Below, one piece after another: positions 10,921-21,158 of a stretch of 64,000 nt of DNA (the stretch's first letter is position 1; every line of letters begins with the position of its first letter). Location of the stretch: positions 23,002,001-23,066,000 of the forward strand of contig JBITNC010000001.1 in the NCBI GenBank assembly GCA_050084985.1, written 5' to 3'. Both the position numbers and the translations under genes were made by a program. This DNA is from Nageia nagi (lineage: Eukaryota; Pinophyta). The notes under the pieces are model-generated. The model searched no databases and had not been told where the DNA came from. It worked only from the letters and a program-made list of their open reading frames with translations.

Positions 10921-11400
10921 GGTAAATTGCTAAATTTAAAATTGAAAAAACTTAGTCAGTATTTGCTATATGATCCTGAGGATATCTTTGGCAAGAGGTT
11001 GAGGGGCCAGCCCAATCCCTCAGGTTTTAGAGCTGAATCCAGGTTGAAGCTGCTTAGTTGGTGAAACTCGAAACATGAAGACAAGGTAATGCCCACTACC
11101 TTGATTACTAAAGATTTATTACCACCATGGTTGAGTTTTTATAGCAAAAGGGCAAATTTTGACCCAAAAATAGACTCCATCTCAAAAAAGTCTTTAAGAA
11201 CCTTAAGAGATCAGAGATGGAGTGAAGAAAAAATAGCTACCTTCACCTAGTACCAGATTGAGTCCAAAAATTAGAATACCCCTCTACATTCTGATTTAGA
11301 TGAGAAATTTGAAGAGATGTGGAGAATAGAACATCCTATAGACATCCCTGCAAGTGAAGGTTTGAATGATAGTGATGAGGAGGGAGAGTAGGGATGTGCA
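10855..11400 (+). pseudogene. Gypsy I extra ORF, middle part
   Basis: After a frame change near 10860, the coding pattern continues in frame 1: 'LKLKKLSQYLLYDPEDIFG' near 10940, then a mixed charged region ending in an acidic patch 'LNDSDEEGE' near 11364-11390. Breaks at about 11062, 11250, 11271 and 11389 are again mostly TAG. No domain is recognised. It joins directly to the Ser/Pro-rich part that follows in the same frame. Confidence 0.45.
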
Positions 11401-12000
11401 AGGTCCCAAGCATCAACTCAAGAGGAGCAACCTGAGGGGGAAACTAGGGAGGTTTCCATAGAAATAGCAGCTAGGAGACCTAGGAGAGTGTATACTATTA
11501 AAAGGAAAGCCCAAAAGAAGATGGCACCACTCCCACCACTGCCAAAGAGAAGAAGAAAGAGCCCTACTCCATCAAGTATGTTCTCTACTCCCTCTTCCCC
11601 TATTTCTCTTACTCCTACTCTATCTATTTCTACCATGCCCATTTCCATTCCAAGTTCGCTCCTGCATATTCCAATAACCATTCCAGCTTCACCCATCCAA
11701 TCTCTCATAACACCACCACCACCTATCCAATGGCAAAGCTCCCTTCCCCTTACATCCAGCCCAAAAGTTCCCCCAATCATTAGCGTCACTACAATACCAT
11801 TGTCACCTTCACCATCTCTAGCTCCATCATCCTTTCCTTCATCCATTCCAACACTTCTTATCGTGAATCCATCTGGTAGTAGTGTCCCCGGGCCTAGTCA
11901 AGCTAGCCCCATGACACCAGCACAGCAGATCGTGGCCTCCTCCTCTCAGGATTTGAGCACTAGATCTCCATTCATTATGATATCTAGGTAACAAGTATCT
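11401..12000 (+). pseudogene. Gypsy I extra ORF, Pro/Ser/Thr-rich linker with basic cluster
   Basis: Frame 1 is open from 11390 to 11988. A basic cluster 'PKRRRKSPTP' near 11548 resembles a nuclear-localisation signal. It is followed by about 120 residues composed mainly of Ser, Pro, Thr and Ile, typical of a disordered linker. The opposite strand also has a long open frame here (11418-11846), but it mirrors the low-complexity composition and is not taken as coding. Confidence 0.5.
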
Positions 12001-13250
12001 ATGGATGGCATTATGTAGCAGTACCAATAGATGAAATAGGGATGAGATGCATGGATGTAGAAGCAGGCCAAGAAGCTCCCAGTTCTAGATAATCTGGTAA
12101 GGCTCCAAACTTTAATGGATCCAAAGCATAAGGTGCTTGAAATGGCTATTGCCCAAGACCCACAAGAAGGGCAAAGTGATCTCTTCTCTATGAACACTCA
12201 GGTAAAAATCGATACACGAAGCATATCTTGGAGTGATAAAAATGAGCTCTTGCAAATTGCAGTAGACCTCAATATATCAAAGCTGAAAAAGTTGGAGGTC
12301 AAGTACAATAAGCTGCAAAAGGCCCATGAAGCTATGAAGTAGCAGTTAGACACTCAAAAATTAAAATTGAAAGCTACTAAAAATAATATATCAATTTTGA
12401 AGACTAGTTTAGTGGTGGCTCCTACAGCAGACACTTTGAGCTAGAAAGATGCCATCATCTCTCGAAGAGATGCTGAGATAGCTGCCAGAGTAGCAAAGAT
12501 TAGTGGTTTGAATGCTAACATAGTGCAACTCCAATCAAGTCTGAATGTGAATAGGGTAGACAAATCCTTTTTGTTAAATATGAAGAAAATATTTTGGGAG
12601 ATGAGGGCATAGGAAATCAAAGATTTGATCCATCTGAGAGACCATATAGAATCATGTTTATCAGAGCTTAAAAGGCTTGAGGTTGAGGTCACCAGATGCG
12701 AAAATATTTTGAATCTCATTTCAAAATAAGCCAAGCAAGCAAATAAGAAGCTGAATGGCCTCTCGAATGAGAAGCTACAGTCCTATAATATTGGTGATCG
12801 AGTGGAGCTCATGTCGGTAATTGATTACCCAGTGAGGGGGAAATAGGTTTGTCAAGAGATCAAGAGTAATATCCCACACTAGACAAAAGAAATGGAAAAC
12901 CTAAAGTCAGAGGTTTAGTGATTAAATGCATATGAAATCCTAGAGTTATGGAGAAGCGATAGCTCACTTGTCCCTGAAGTTGAGTTTTTGAGTGGTCTAT
13001 AGAGTAGGATTCAAAGCACTAATGACATCGATACACTCTTGGTTTCATTTGATGAAACCAATTTGATTAAATTCTTTGATTCTTTGATGAATGGTGGCTT
13101 TCACATTTAGCAATTGTTGAGAAAATATGCTCATGTGTCTTATGAAATTTTGAACACTACCGCTTTAGCCCATGCAAGGCTAAAGGATTTTTTCAGGATC
13201 CTAGCAGATTGGAGTAAGGTTCAGCAACTCCTAAGTATACAGAACTGAAG
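12001..13250 (+). pseudogene. Gypsy I extra ORF, C-terminal coiled-coil part
   Basis: The same frame continues with several stops (12016-12060, 12340, 12442, 12610 and others). Segments such as 'KLKKLEVKYNKLQKAHEAMK' near 12283 and the Leu-, Lys- and Glu-rich stretches at 12480-12760 show heptad-like spacing, suggesting a long coiled coil for oligomerisation. Together with 9851-12000 this gives a former protein of roughly 1100 residues: helical domain, disordered linker, coiled coil. Function unknown. Confidence 0.5.
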
Positions 13251-13336
13251 TCTGATTTGTTGATTCATTCAAATAAGATTTTGGGTTCTAAAATTTCTTT
13301 GTAATTGGCAAAATTTTCCAACAGATGTCACCAAAA

Positions 13337-14829
13337 TGTATATCAATACATGATCATTACTCCAAGGTTCTTCTAAAAGTATGATCACTTTCGGAGGTGA
13401 CGTAAGCTAAGCATAATCATAATGGGTTTTAAGAATTATTTCTAAAAATATTACATCATTATGAAAGAAGAAAAGCCCCTCAGAGTTAATGTTGAGTAAC
13501 CCAGGTCCTAAAAGAGATGATATCAACGATTGCAGACCTTAACCCAAAACTAGATCCCAGAAGCGATGAGGTCAGCAAGGAGTGATTGAATAACCAGAGC
13601 TAGTGAGTAAAGCATTTTGGAAGTATGAAGATGACATCATGGGGAGAATAATGTTCACATTTTTGAATAAAACCAGATCCTAAAAGCAATGAGGTCAGCA
13701 AAGAGAGATTGAATAGTCGGAGCCAATCAGTAAAGCATTCTGAAAGTATGAAGATGATGTCATGGGGAGAACAATGTTCACATTTTTGAATGAAACTAGA
13801 TCCCAGAAGCGATGAGGTCAGCAAAGAGAGGTTGAATAGCTAGAGCCAATAAGTAGAATATCCTAGAAGAGATGATGTCAGCAACTTCAGACCTTAACCC
13901 AAAATTGAATCCTAGAAGTGATGAGGTTAGCAAGGAATGATTGAATAGCCAAAGCTAGTGAGTAAAGAATTCTAAAAGTATGAAGATGAAATCATGGGGA
14001 GAATAATGTTCACATTTTTGAATGAAATTAGATCCCAAAAGCGATGAGGTCAACAAAGAGAGATTGAATAGCCAAAGCTAGCAAGTAGAATATCCTGGAA
14101 GAGATGAGGTCAATGAGAGGTCAGATCACAGTTATCAAGAAGCCGTATCACCTACAATTTGGCCAATTTTTGTAATATTCTACCAAGTGGCATATGTAGG
14201 TAGTATCAGTTAAAAAAAGGCTAGAATCTTGAAGCTATTTTTGTAAATGTTTCTGTTCTGCAATTCTTGTAACTGTTGTTACTTCAGTATAAGTATATGA
14301 AAATAAAGTGAAAAAAGGGTCGAAAGCCTTAGTATTGCTCTTTGCATTTGTTCTCGAAGACCTGTAGTTTTTTATCAGTAATAGGATACCATCTTGAACT
14401 TTCTTATCTAGCGCTTGTAATTATTATTCTTAATTAGGTTACATCGTGGTAGCTTGGCTTGTTTCCTGAATGATAATCGTGACTACTAGTATAACTGTAT
14501 CTACATATATGGTAGAGTAAAGTTGGGAAACTATTAGAGAGTGAGAGCTTGTACTATAGCTGCTACACTAGATTTAGACCAAGGTTTCACACCCTGTGAA
14601 AGCCCATGCTGAACTAGTGATCCACCTTTACTTTCTCTCTTGTTACCTTAAGCCCTTTTGCTTAAATTCCTCACACTCTACTCCTTTTATTTCCTTTCCT
14701 GTTACTTTTCCTAACCCAATAGATAAGGAACTGACCTTTTCCAAAGATCAGACTGTCACCATAGTTTGTTCTTGATTTACTTTGGTTGAGATTGTTCATG
14801 ATGCATATATTACACAATCCTAATCAACA
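13337..14829 (+). repeat. 3' LTR of Gypsy I (1493 bp)
   Basis: It starts TGTATATC and ends AATCAACA like the 5' copy, and is followed by the AAAAT target duplication. The preceding bases (CAACAGATGTCACCAAAA) are not a clear polypurine tract, so the plus-strand primer site is uncertain or mutated. The internal minisatellite of the 5' LTR is repeated here at about 13550-14115. Confidence 0.92.
13550..14115 (+). repeat. Minisatellite inside the 3' LTR of Gypsy I
   Basis: It has the same alternating long and short units as in the 5' LTR, with CATGGGGAGAA(C/T)AATGTTCA near 13638, 13763 and 13995. The unit order matches the 5' LTR, so there has been no gain or loss of whole units since insertion. 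Confidence 0.78.
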
Positions 14830-14834
14830 AAAAT

Positions 14835-15613
14835 GATAGCTTCTTTTATGGATCCAAAGTGTTGACAATGAAATAGCTACACTTCATAGCCAATCCTCTA
14901 GTAAAGCTATAAATAAGCTATGCAAGATTCTCATTTCATTATAGGAGATTCAAAATAAAGTTAATTTGCAACAAGATATTGTTGGTTTTGATTATGATCT
15001 CTATTTGGGTTACAATACCATTAGAATCCACATACCATATTGGCAATCCTCTTCTGACACCTTACTCCTACAAATCTCCCCCTCCATTCTATTTTTCTAC
15101 TCCCATTTAGAATCCTACCCCTATACCATCCTAATCATTGCAAAACCCCTCACCATTAATAGAAAAACCACCCCCATGCCTACAAAACCTCCTCCAATGG
15201 TAGTATCTCATCCAAATCCAACTCCACCATTAGTTTACACAAATCCCCCTCTAGCGTGGTAAAACCACCTCCAATTTGCTTAAAACCCCCTCCATATCCT
15301 ATTCCTAAGCCTCCAATAGTGACAAAGCCACCCTTTATTCACATAAAACCACCTCCACCACCTATTCCTAAGCCTCTAATCTATCCTAAATACCCACCTC
15401 CAGTGGTGGTGAAGCCACACCCTCCTATTGTCACTTCAACCCCTCCCAAGGTAAATCAACCCCCACATTCCAAATCTCCTATCTACCCCTCACCTGAACA
15501 TCACTACCCTACAAGAACTCTCTCACACCTTCATATTAGATAACTCATAAAATACCAACTAAGCCACATTATTCATAGCATTTTATTTTTTGCTATAGTA
15601 GCCATATCATTAG
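14835..15613 (+). pseudogene. Proline-rich cell-wall protein pseudogene
   Basis: Aligned with the intact PRP gene at 43814-44383, this copy keeps the TATA region (GCTATAAATAAGC near 14907), the leader and parts of the signal-peptide region, though the start codon is lost. It then encodes Lys-Pro-Pro-Pro-type repeats in two frames: one to about 15260, the other from 15256 to the stop at about 15541. The C-terminal block 'VVVKPHPP' near 15402 and the final H-Y-P motif match the intact gene. The similarity continues about 70 bp into the 3' untranslated region, where a Copia LTR begins. A frameshift near 15258 and the loss of the start show it is dead. Gypsy I sits in its promoter. Confidence 0.85.
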
Positions 15614-15939
15614 GTGACTTGGAAAAGTTTGAGAAGTAAAGGTGGCAAACACTAAGTTTTAGAGCTCAAGGTCAATAGAGCCCAAAGAATAGCACATAGA
15701 GATAGATCCTAGAATTAGATAAAGCTCAATGGTATATATCCTAAAGGAGAAATAGTGCTTAGAGCTACGTGACATCACTTGGAGGAATAGAGGTAGAGCA
15801 TGAAATATATCTATAACACTCAAAGTATATGGATGGAGCCCAAAGTGAAGATAGGAGTCCTAATCATTGATAAGGACTAGAGTACAACAATTACATCTCA
15901 AAGAAGAATAATAAGACTTGGATGTGGAGATTAAAATTT
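15614..15939 (-). repeat. Truncated 3' LTR of Copia II
   Basis: It matches the distal third of the 5' LTR (about 20830-21158), ending at the same GATTAAAATTTTCA border. The rest of the LTR is missing, and the sequence passes directly into the 3' region of the PRP pseudogene near 15605-15615. No target duplication can therefore be found. In the minus sense, a polypurine tract (ATTAAGGGGGTGAT, about 15940-15953) precedes it as expected. Confidence 0.75.
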
Positions 15940-16091
15940 TCAATCACCCCCTTAATCTCTATAAAAAATGAGAAGATTTTTTGTGTTGGCCAAAAATAAA
16001 AAAATAAAGAAAATAAAGTTAAATAAATATGCAATATATATAGAGTCTAGCTAGTATCTTATGCTAGTCAAGGAATGTCCACATTTTCCCC

Positions 16092-16478
16092 CTAAATGTC
16101 TAAGGTTTGGACTCCAAGTTGGCTTAAAAGGTAGAAAAAATGATTCTTAGGCAATAGCTTTATAAAGATGTTTGCAATTTGAGCATCAGTAGGACAATGA
16201 TGAAACTGGATAAAGCCATCATAAACTAGATATCTCATATAGTGATAATGTATATCAATTTGCTTTATCCTACTATGAAAAAAAAGGTTCTTGGTAATGG
16301 AAATCATGCTGATATTATCATAGTGCATTGAAATGGGGAGCTTAATATCCATGTGCAAATCTTCAAATAGACAGGCATGCCAAATGGCTTGTATGCAAGT
16401 GGCAAAGGTAATAATATACTTAACTTCTATTGATGAAATTGCAATAGTGGGTTGCTTCTTGTTGCTCAATGAGATCAA
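16092..16478 (-). pseudogene. Copia II RNase H
   Basis: A continuous 128-codon minus-strand frame contains 'SNKKQPTIAISSIEVKYI', the copia RNase H signature (usually SKKQxxxxxSSxEAEY). In it the catalytic Glu of E-A-E-Y reads E-V-K-Y. It continues with 'MHYDNISMI', which keeps the Asp of the usual CDNxSA motif, and with the 'KHIDIHYHYMR'-like motif. It would degrade the RNA strand of the RNA-DNA hybrid. Confidence 0.85.
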
Positions 16479-16599
16479 AGATTCTCCAAATAAGAATCCA
16501 TACTTTTATGTACTCTTTTTATCATCAAGACATTTATCCCAATCAACATTTGTATAGGCCTATAACATTGCTTGGTCTGAGGATTTATACCAAAGCCTA

Positions 16600-17650
16600 T
16601 ATTGCCATGTGCCACTCACATAGCATAGGATCCTATTGGTGATAATCCAATACATCTAATTTGGTGAGTGCATGAATCAGGATAGTTTACTAACAACAAA
16701 CATGATGTATGGTGTGGTAGCAATGAGATACATAAGGCTACCTACCAAATATTAGTACATAGTGGCATCAACATGTGGAGAGGAATCTTCCATTAATAGC
16801 TTGGCTCTGAAAATAATTGGTCAATCAATAGGGCTATAATTTTGCATCTTGAAGTGGGCTAGTAGATCTTTCACATATTTGGATTGAGTGATCAAAATAC
16901 CACTAAAGGATTGCTTGACTTGAAGGCTAAGAAAATAATACATCTCTCCAAGAACACTCATCTCAAATTTACTAATCATAGTATTCTTAAATTGGTTCAT
17001 CATACCATCAAATTTGCTAGTAAAAATGATATTATAAACATACAAGCATAGAATAAAGAAGTTGCTACCTTCAACTTTTGTGTACAAAGTGCTTTTATTA
17101 GGCATCTCTAATACTATTTTTTTGAAGGTAACCATCAATCTAGGCATAGCACACTTGGGGTGCTTGTTTAAGGCCATAGAGAGCCTTTTTGAGTTTATAC
17201 ACCTTGTTTGATTGATTAGAAATAATAAATCCTTCAAGTTGCTTAACATAAATAACCTCCTTTAAATATCCATTAAGAAAGGTGAATTTGACATCCATCT
17301 GATATACTATAAAACCAAAATTAGAGGAAAGTGCAAGTAGATATCTCATAGTCTCTAGCTTGGCCACTAGGGTAAAAGTCTCATCATAATCTAGCCCTTC
17401 CTTTTTAGCATATCCTTTAGCAACTAGATGGGCTTTGTGCTTTTCAATACTCCCATTAGGATTATGCTTCAATTTGTAAATCCACTTGAAACCAATTACC
17501 TTTTTTCTCTTTGGGAGGAGGTACAAGCTCTTAGGTTTCATTCTTCTGGATTTACTCAATCTTATCTTCCATGGCTTTCTTCTAGTCCTAATTGGAAGCA
17601 ACTTCAATATATGAGGAAGGCTCAAAGAATGAAGCCATGAATGCATAAGA
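16600..17650 (-). pseudogene. Copia II reverse transcriptase with mutated YVDD
   Basis: Two overlapping minus frames are needed. The first (17140-17646) has 'VIGFKWIYKLKHNPNGSIEK', 'AHLVAKGYAKKEGLDYDETF' and 'KALYGLKQAP'. The second (16821-17249) carries the palm and thumb. The catalytic motif expected as Y-V-D-D reads Y-V-Y-N (17031-17042), so both catalytic Asp residues are replaced. A frameshift near 17150-17240 links the two frames. Confidence 0.85.
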
Positions 17651-17949
17651 GATATTTATGTCTTGATTTCTATCTCTATTTTGTGACCAAGTCATTATTT
17701 TATTTAGCTCTTTATCTAGCATAAATGATGGAGGATGATAGTGGTCACTTTTTCACTTATTTTTGGTTGGTGGAGTATAAGCAATTGGAGACTAGTTTAG
17801 CTATTCCTATTGTGGTGAGATGGTAGCTTATGAAGTTGGTGATGAAGGTTGAGGAGGAGGAGTTGTAGTATTGTGAGAAGGTTCACAATCTTCATCAAGT
17901 TTGAATTTAATAGTGATATCTTTAGTACCATTTTCTTAATTCTTTATTC

Positions 17950-18960
17950 CTTCAAAAATCACATCTCTAGTGATGTGAATCTTGGTAGTTAGTGGATCAT
18001 AACATCTATAGGCATTTGATGCTTTAGATTATCCCACTAAAATGCATTTGATGGATTTTTCATGAAGCTTTTTCCTATTTTATTTTAGCACATGCATAAA
18101 ATAGGTTGAGCCAAATATTTAGAGATGAGAAATGTTTGGTTATACACCAAACCAAGCTTCATAAGGGGTGATGTCCTCTAAAACTTAAGTGGGACACATA
18201 TTTAGAATATAAATAGTGGCATGCACTGCTTCATCCCAAAAACTAGTGGGATGGCCCTTTTATTTTATCATGCATCAATCCATCTCAAAAAATATTCATT
18301 TTTTTCTTTTAGCCACTTCATTATGCTATGGAGTGTAGGCAGTTGTATACTACCTAACAATTCCATGGTGATAGTAAAAGTTCTTAAATTCATTTGAGAT
18401 GAATTCTCCTCCTCTATCAATTTTGAACTTCTTAATAAAATAGCTAAATTATTTTTCAATAAGAGACTTAAATTTAACAAAACTCTAAAAGGATTTAGAC
18501 TTATTTTACAATAAATAAAGCTCACTCATCCTAGAAAAGTCATCAGTAAAGATGAGCATATATCTTGACTTACCATCTTGGCAAGGAATCTACATTTATC
18601 CACACAATTTTGCATGCACTAGCTAAAGAGGGTACTTGGCCCTATATTAGTGCTTTGGAAACTTCATTTGATGTTGCTTGCCTACAACACAAGTTTTATA
18701 GACCTCATAGGGTGTATGGGAGATAGTAGGAAGGTCTCTCACCAATTTGTGTAGACCATTCAATGAGTGAAAATTTAAATGACCAAATATCCTATACGAT
18801 AACCAAGCAGAATCAATGGATGATTTTAAACAAATTATTGTAGGTGTCATCCTAAGCATATACATCCTATTTTTAATCATATGGATGGTGGCTATAAGTT
18901 GCCTATTGGCCTTTTTTACTATGGTGCACCCTTTCTTTTTGAAGGTGGTTATATAACCCC
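17950..18960 (-). pseudogene. Copia II GAG-pre-integrase and integrase
   Basis: At 18647-18880 a minus frame shows 'FGHLNFHSLNGLHKLV' and a Cys-containing 'CVVGKQH' segment, the zinc-binding GAG-pre-integrase region. At about 18260-18450 a frame contains remnants of the integrase end of the core ('HNEVAKRKNEY'), where the catalytic Glu of the usual VAERKN is Lys. Frames shift repeatedly between these points. Confidence 0.75.
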
Positions 18961-18993
18961 TAAATTAAGCTATCCAATACTTAATAGATTGTG

Positions 18994-19440
18994 CTAAAGG
19001 CTAGGAACAAAGAGAGTGAAATGCATATAAACTATCTTACCAACTTTGGACTTAAAGATAATAGTCCCTCTACCATGGATGTCAACACTTTTGTTGTCAC
19101 CAAATCTGACTTGGCCTATGATAGAGGTATCAACATTAAGCAATAAGGATTTATTTCTAATCATGTGGTTAGAGCAACCACTATCTAGGTACCACAAATC
19201 TTCTTCTTCATCATGGAAACTACTATGGGTGAGGAACATGTTTCTCTTAGCTTGATCCTCAACATACTAAGCTTTGAGTTGGGGATTCCTCTTTTAGCAA
19301 TGTGATTCTATGTGACCATATTTGTTATAAAATTCAAAATTTCTAAGGGTGTCATCTTGTGATCTTCACCCAAAGGAGCCTTTTCCATGACCTCTTCTGT
19401 GTTTGCCTTGATAACTACTTCTTCCACATGATGATCCACC
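18994..19440 (-). pseudogene. Copia II protease and gag zinc knuckle
   Basis: The frame 18994-19239 contains 'DLWYLDSGCSNHM', the aspartic protease loop with an intact D-S-G. About 60-130 bp upstream in the element's own sense (plus 19290-19335) a degenerate CCHC knuckle is readable as K-Y-G-H-I-E-S-H-C. These two mark the gag-protease boundary. Confidence 0.8.
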
Positions 19441-20182
19441 TTTTTTGGGAGAGGATGAATAAGAACTAGGATTTGATGAAGAGGGATCTTGGCCCTTCAT
19501 TCTCAATTATCCTTGTAAATCTTGGTCTAAAGACTCAACTTTATCACTAATTTTATATTCATAGGTAGTTAAACTACCCTAGAACTCTATAATTATGAGT
19601 TAGGATAGGTCTTTTGCTTCTTCAATGGTAGTGGTAATGAGACCAAATATTCCTGGTAAGCTTTGGAGCAACTTTTCAACAATTATGGTGTCTCCCATCT
19701 CTTCACTGTGTGAATGGAGGGCATTTACAAGATCTTAAATCTTGGAAAAGAAGAAACTTATATTCTCTTCATCTCTCATATGGAGAGATTCAAAATCCTT
19801 AAAATCTGGAGCTTTGCCACATGGAACTTAGCTAATCCTTTGTATGCGGTCTCTAAGATCTCCCATGCTTCCTTAAAAGTCTTACACTTTGCAATTTTGG
19901 AGAATATGGACACATATATACTAGATTGAATGGTAAATAATGCCTTAGCATCCTTCTTATGATTCTCCAAGACTTCTTTCTTCTCATCTACAATCATGGC
20001 CATAAAGGTCATGTCATCTAAGTAGGTGAATCCCTAGGAAACAAATTTCCATAAGTATTGAGAGATAAGAAATGTCCTCATATGGATTCACCAGTACTCA
20101 TAATGGTCTCCACTAAAAATGGGAATCTACAACTGAAATGAATTTCCTTGCTTGAAATCCATTTAACCCAATAAATCTTTTT
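19440..20182 (-). pseudogene. Copia II gag
   Basis: The frame 19776-20012 carries 'CKTFKEAWEILETAYKG', a typical UBN2/gag signature of plant Copia elements. Further frames to 19600 show the helix region with 'EEAKDLS'. Several stops and one-base indels are present. It matches the remnant at 1-510. Confidence 0.8.
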
Positions 20183-20195
20183 CTTTAATACCAAT

Positions 20196-21158
20196 TGAAG
20201 ATTTTGAAAAGAAGAGAAATAAATGATGTGTATATCTAGAGCACAACAAGGCTAACCATTGGTAGAATAAATAAAGAGACAAATTAGAGACCAAATATAT
20301 GTATTGTAGAGAAGTAAAATATTAAATGGCTCTCTTGGAGCTAACAAGAAAACATACAAAGCTCTTATGTTCTATGTTATTATATCCTATGTTTACACAT
20401 AGGCTATCTAATATTATATGTCTGCTACTTGGTCAAAATATAATTAAATGCAACATAGCTCCATGCACATATTCTATCATCCTTTCTATAGAGTAGATAA
20501 AGCCCATGCCCTTGTATGCATTATGTATGAAACACATTAAGTGGTTGTAGAAGGTAGATCAACCATTTTTGTAAAAAAATATTAATGTTGATTTTTAGAA
20601 ACTAGTGTCAATGGTTGAGCATTTAATTTTGAAGTAGAAATCCCTTAAAAAGAAGTTTTTGAAGTGTTAATCTGGGTTCCAATGTAAGAAGGATATGATA
20701 GAGTACCAAGACCTAGGATCAAAAGTCTAAAATGGTGATGTGACTCACCAAAAATATGGGTGTTATCAATACCTACAACCTAAAATTCAAAATTGCACCT
20801 AGAGGTTAGTAGTGCCCAAAGTTTCGGAGGTAAGGTTGGTGGACACTAAGTCCCAAAGATCAAGTTCAATAGAGCTCAAAGAACAGCTCAAAGAGATAGA
20901 TCCTAAAATGAGATAGATCCCAATGGAAACTAACACCTAGAGTGGAGGAATACCTCCCAGAGATAAAGTAGTTCCTATAGTTGTATGACATTACCTAGAG
21001 GAACAAAGGTAGAGCCTGAAATATATCTATAACACTCAAAGTATATGGATGGAGCTTGGAGTGAATAAAGGAGTTTTGATCATTTTCAAGGACCAAAGTA
21101 CAATAAGTAAGTCCCAAAGAGGAATAACAATGCTCAAAATTGGAGATTAAAATTTTCA
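20196..21158 (-). repeat. 5' LTR of Copia II (963 bp)
   Basis: On the plus strand it runs from TGAAGATTTTGAAAAG to GATTAAAATTTTCA and aligns over its full length with the LTR at 524-1493. The primer-binding site beside it (TGGTATTAAAG in the minus sense) is one or two changes from the initiator-Met complement. Confidence 0.85.

Larger units (their letters stand above)
1754..14829 (+). mobile_element. Gypsy I: full-length, degenerate Gypsy LTR retrotransposon with extra RNase H upstream of RT
   Basis: Two LTRs of about 1.49 kb (1754-3247 and 13337-14829) start TGTATATC and end AATCAACA. They are flanked by a perfect 5-bp duplication AAAAT at 1749-1753 and 14830-14834. Internally, in order: gag, aspartic protease, an RNase H domain, reverse transcriptase, native RNase H, integrase, then about 4 kb of further once-coding DNA. 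From 3337 to 9270 the polyprotein stays almost in one frame: frame 1 to about 6830, frame 2 to about 7620, then frame 1 again. It is interrupted mainly by TAG codons. The extra RNase H places it near the Tat/Ogre branch of Gypsy elements. That assignment is from family knowledge and was not tested phylogenetically. It cannot be autonomous as it stands. Confidence 0.92.
15940..20195 (-). mobile_element. Copia II internal region (minus-strand Copia retrotransposon)
   Basis: Read from high to low coordinates: primer-binding site (about 20183-20195), gag, zinc knuckle, protease, GAG-pre-integrase, integrase, reverse transcriptase, RNase H, polypurine tract. That is the canonical Copia order gag-PR-IN-RT-RH. 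All frames are broken by stops and indels. With the 5' LTR at 20196-21158 it forms one element truncated only in its 3' LTR. Length without the missing LTR part is about 5.5 kb, normal for plant Copia. Confidence 0.88.

Noticed and set aside
9851-11064. Retroviral-type envelope gene in Gypsy I
   Set aside because: The position fits, but no signal peptide, furin-like site, membrane anchor or fusion-type hydrophobic stretch could be seen. It is kept as an unrecognised ORF.
11418-11846. Minus-strand 142-codon open frame
   Set aside because: It is the mirror of the Ser/Pro-rich plus-strand segment of Gypsy I. Low-complexity composition keeps both strands open.
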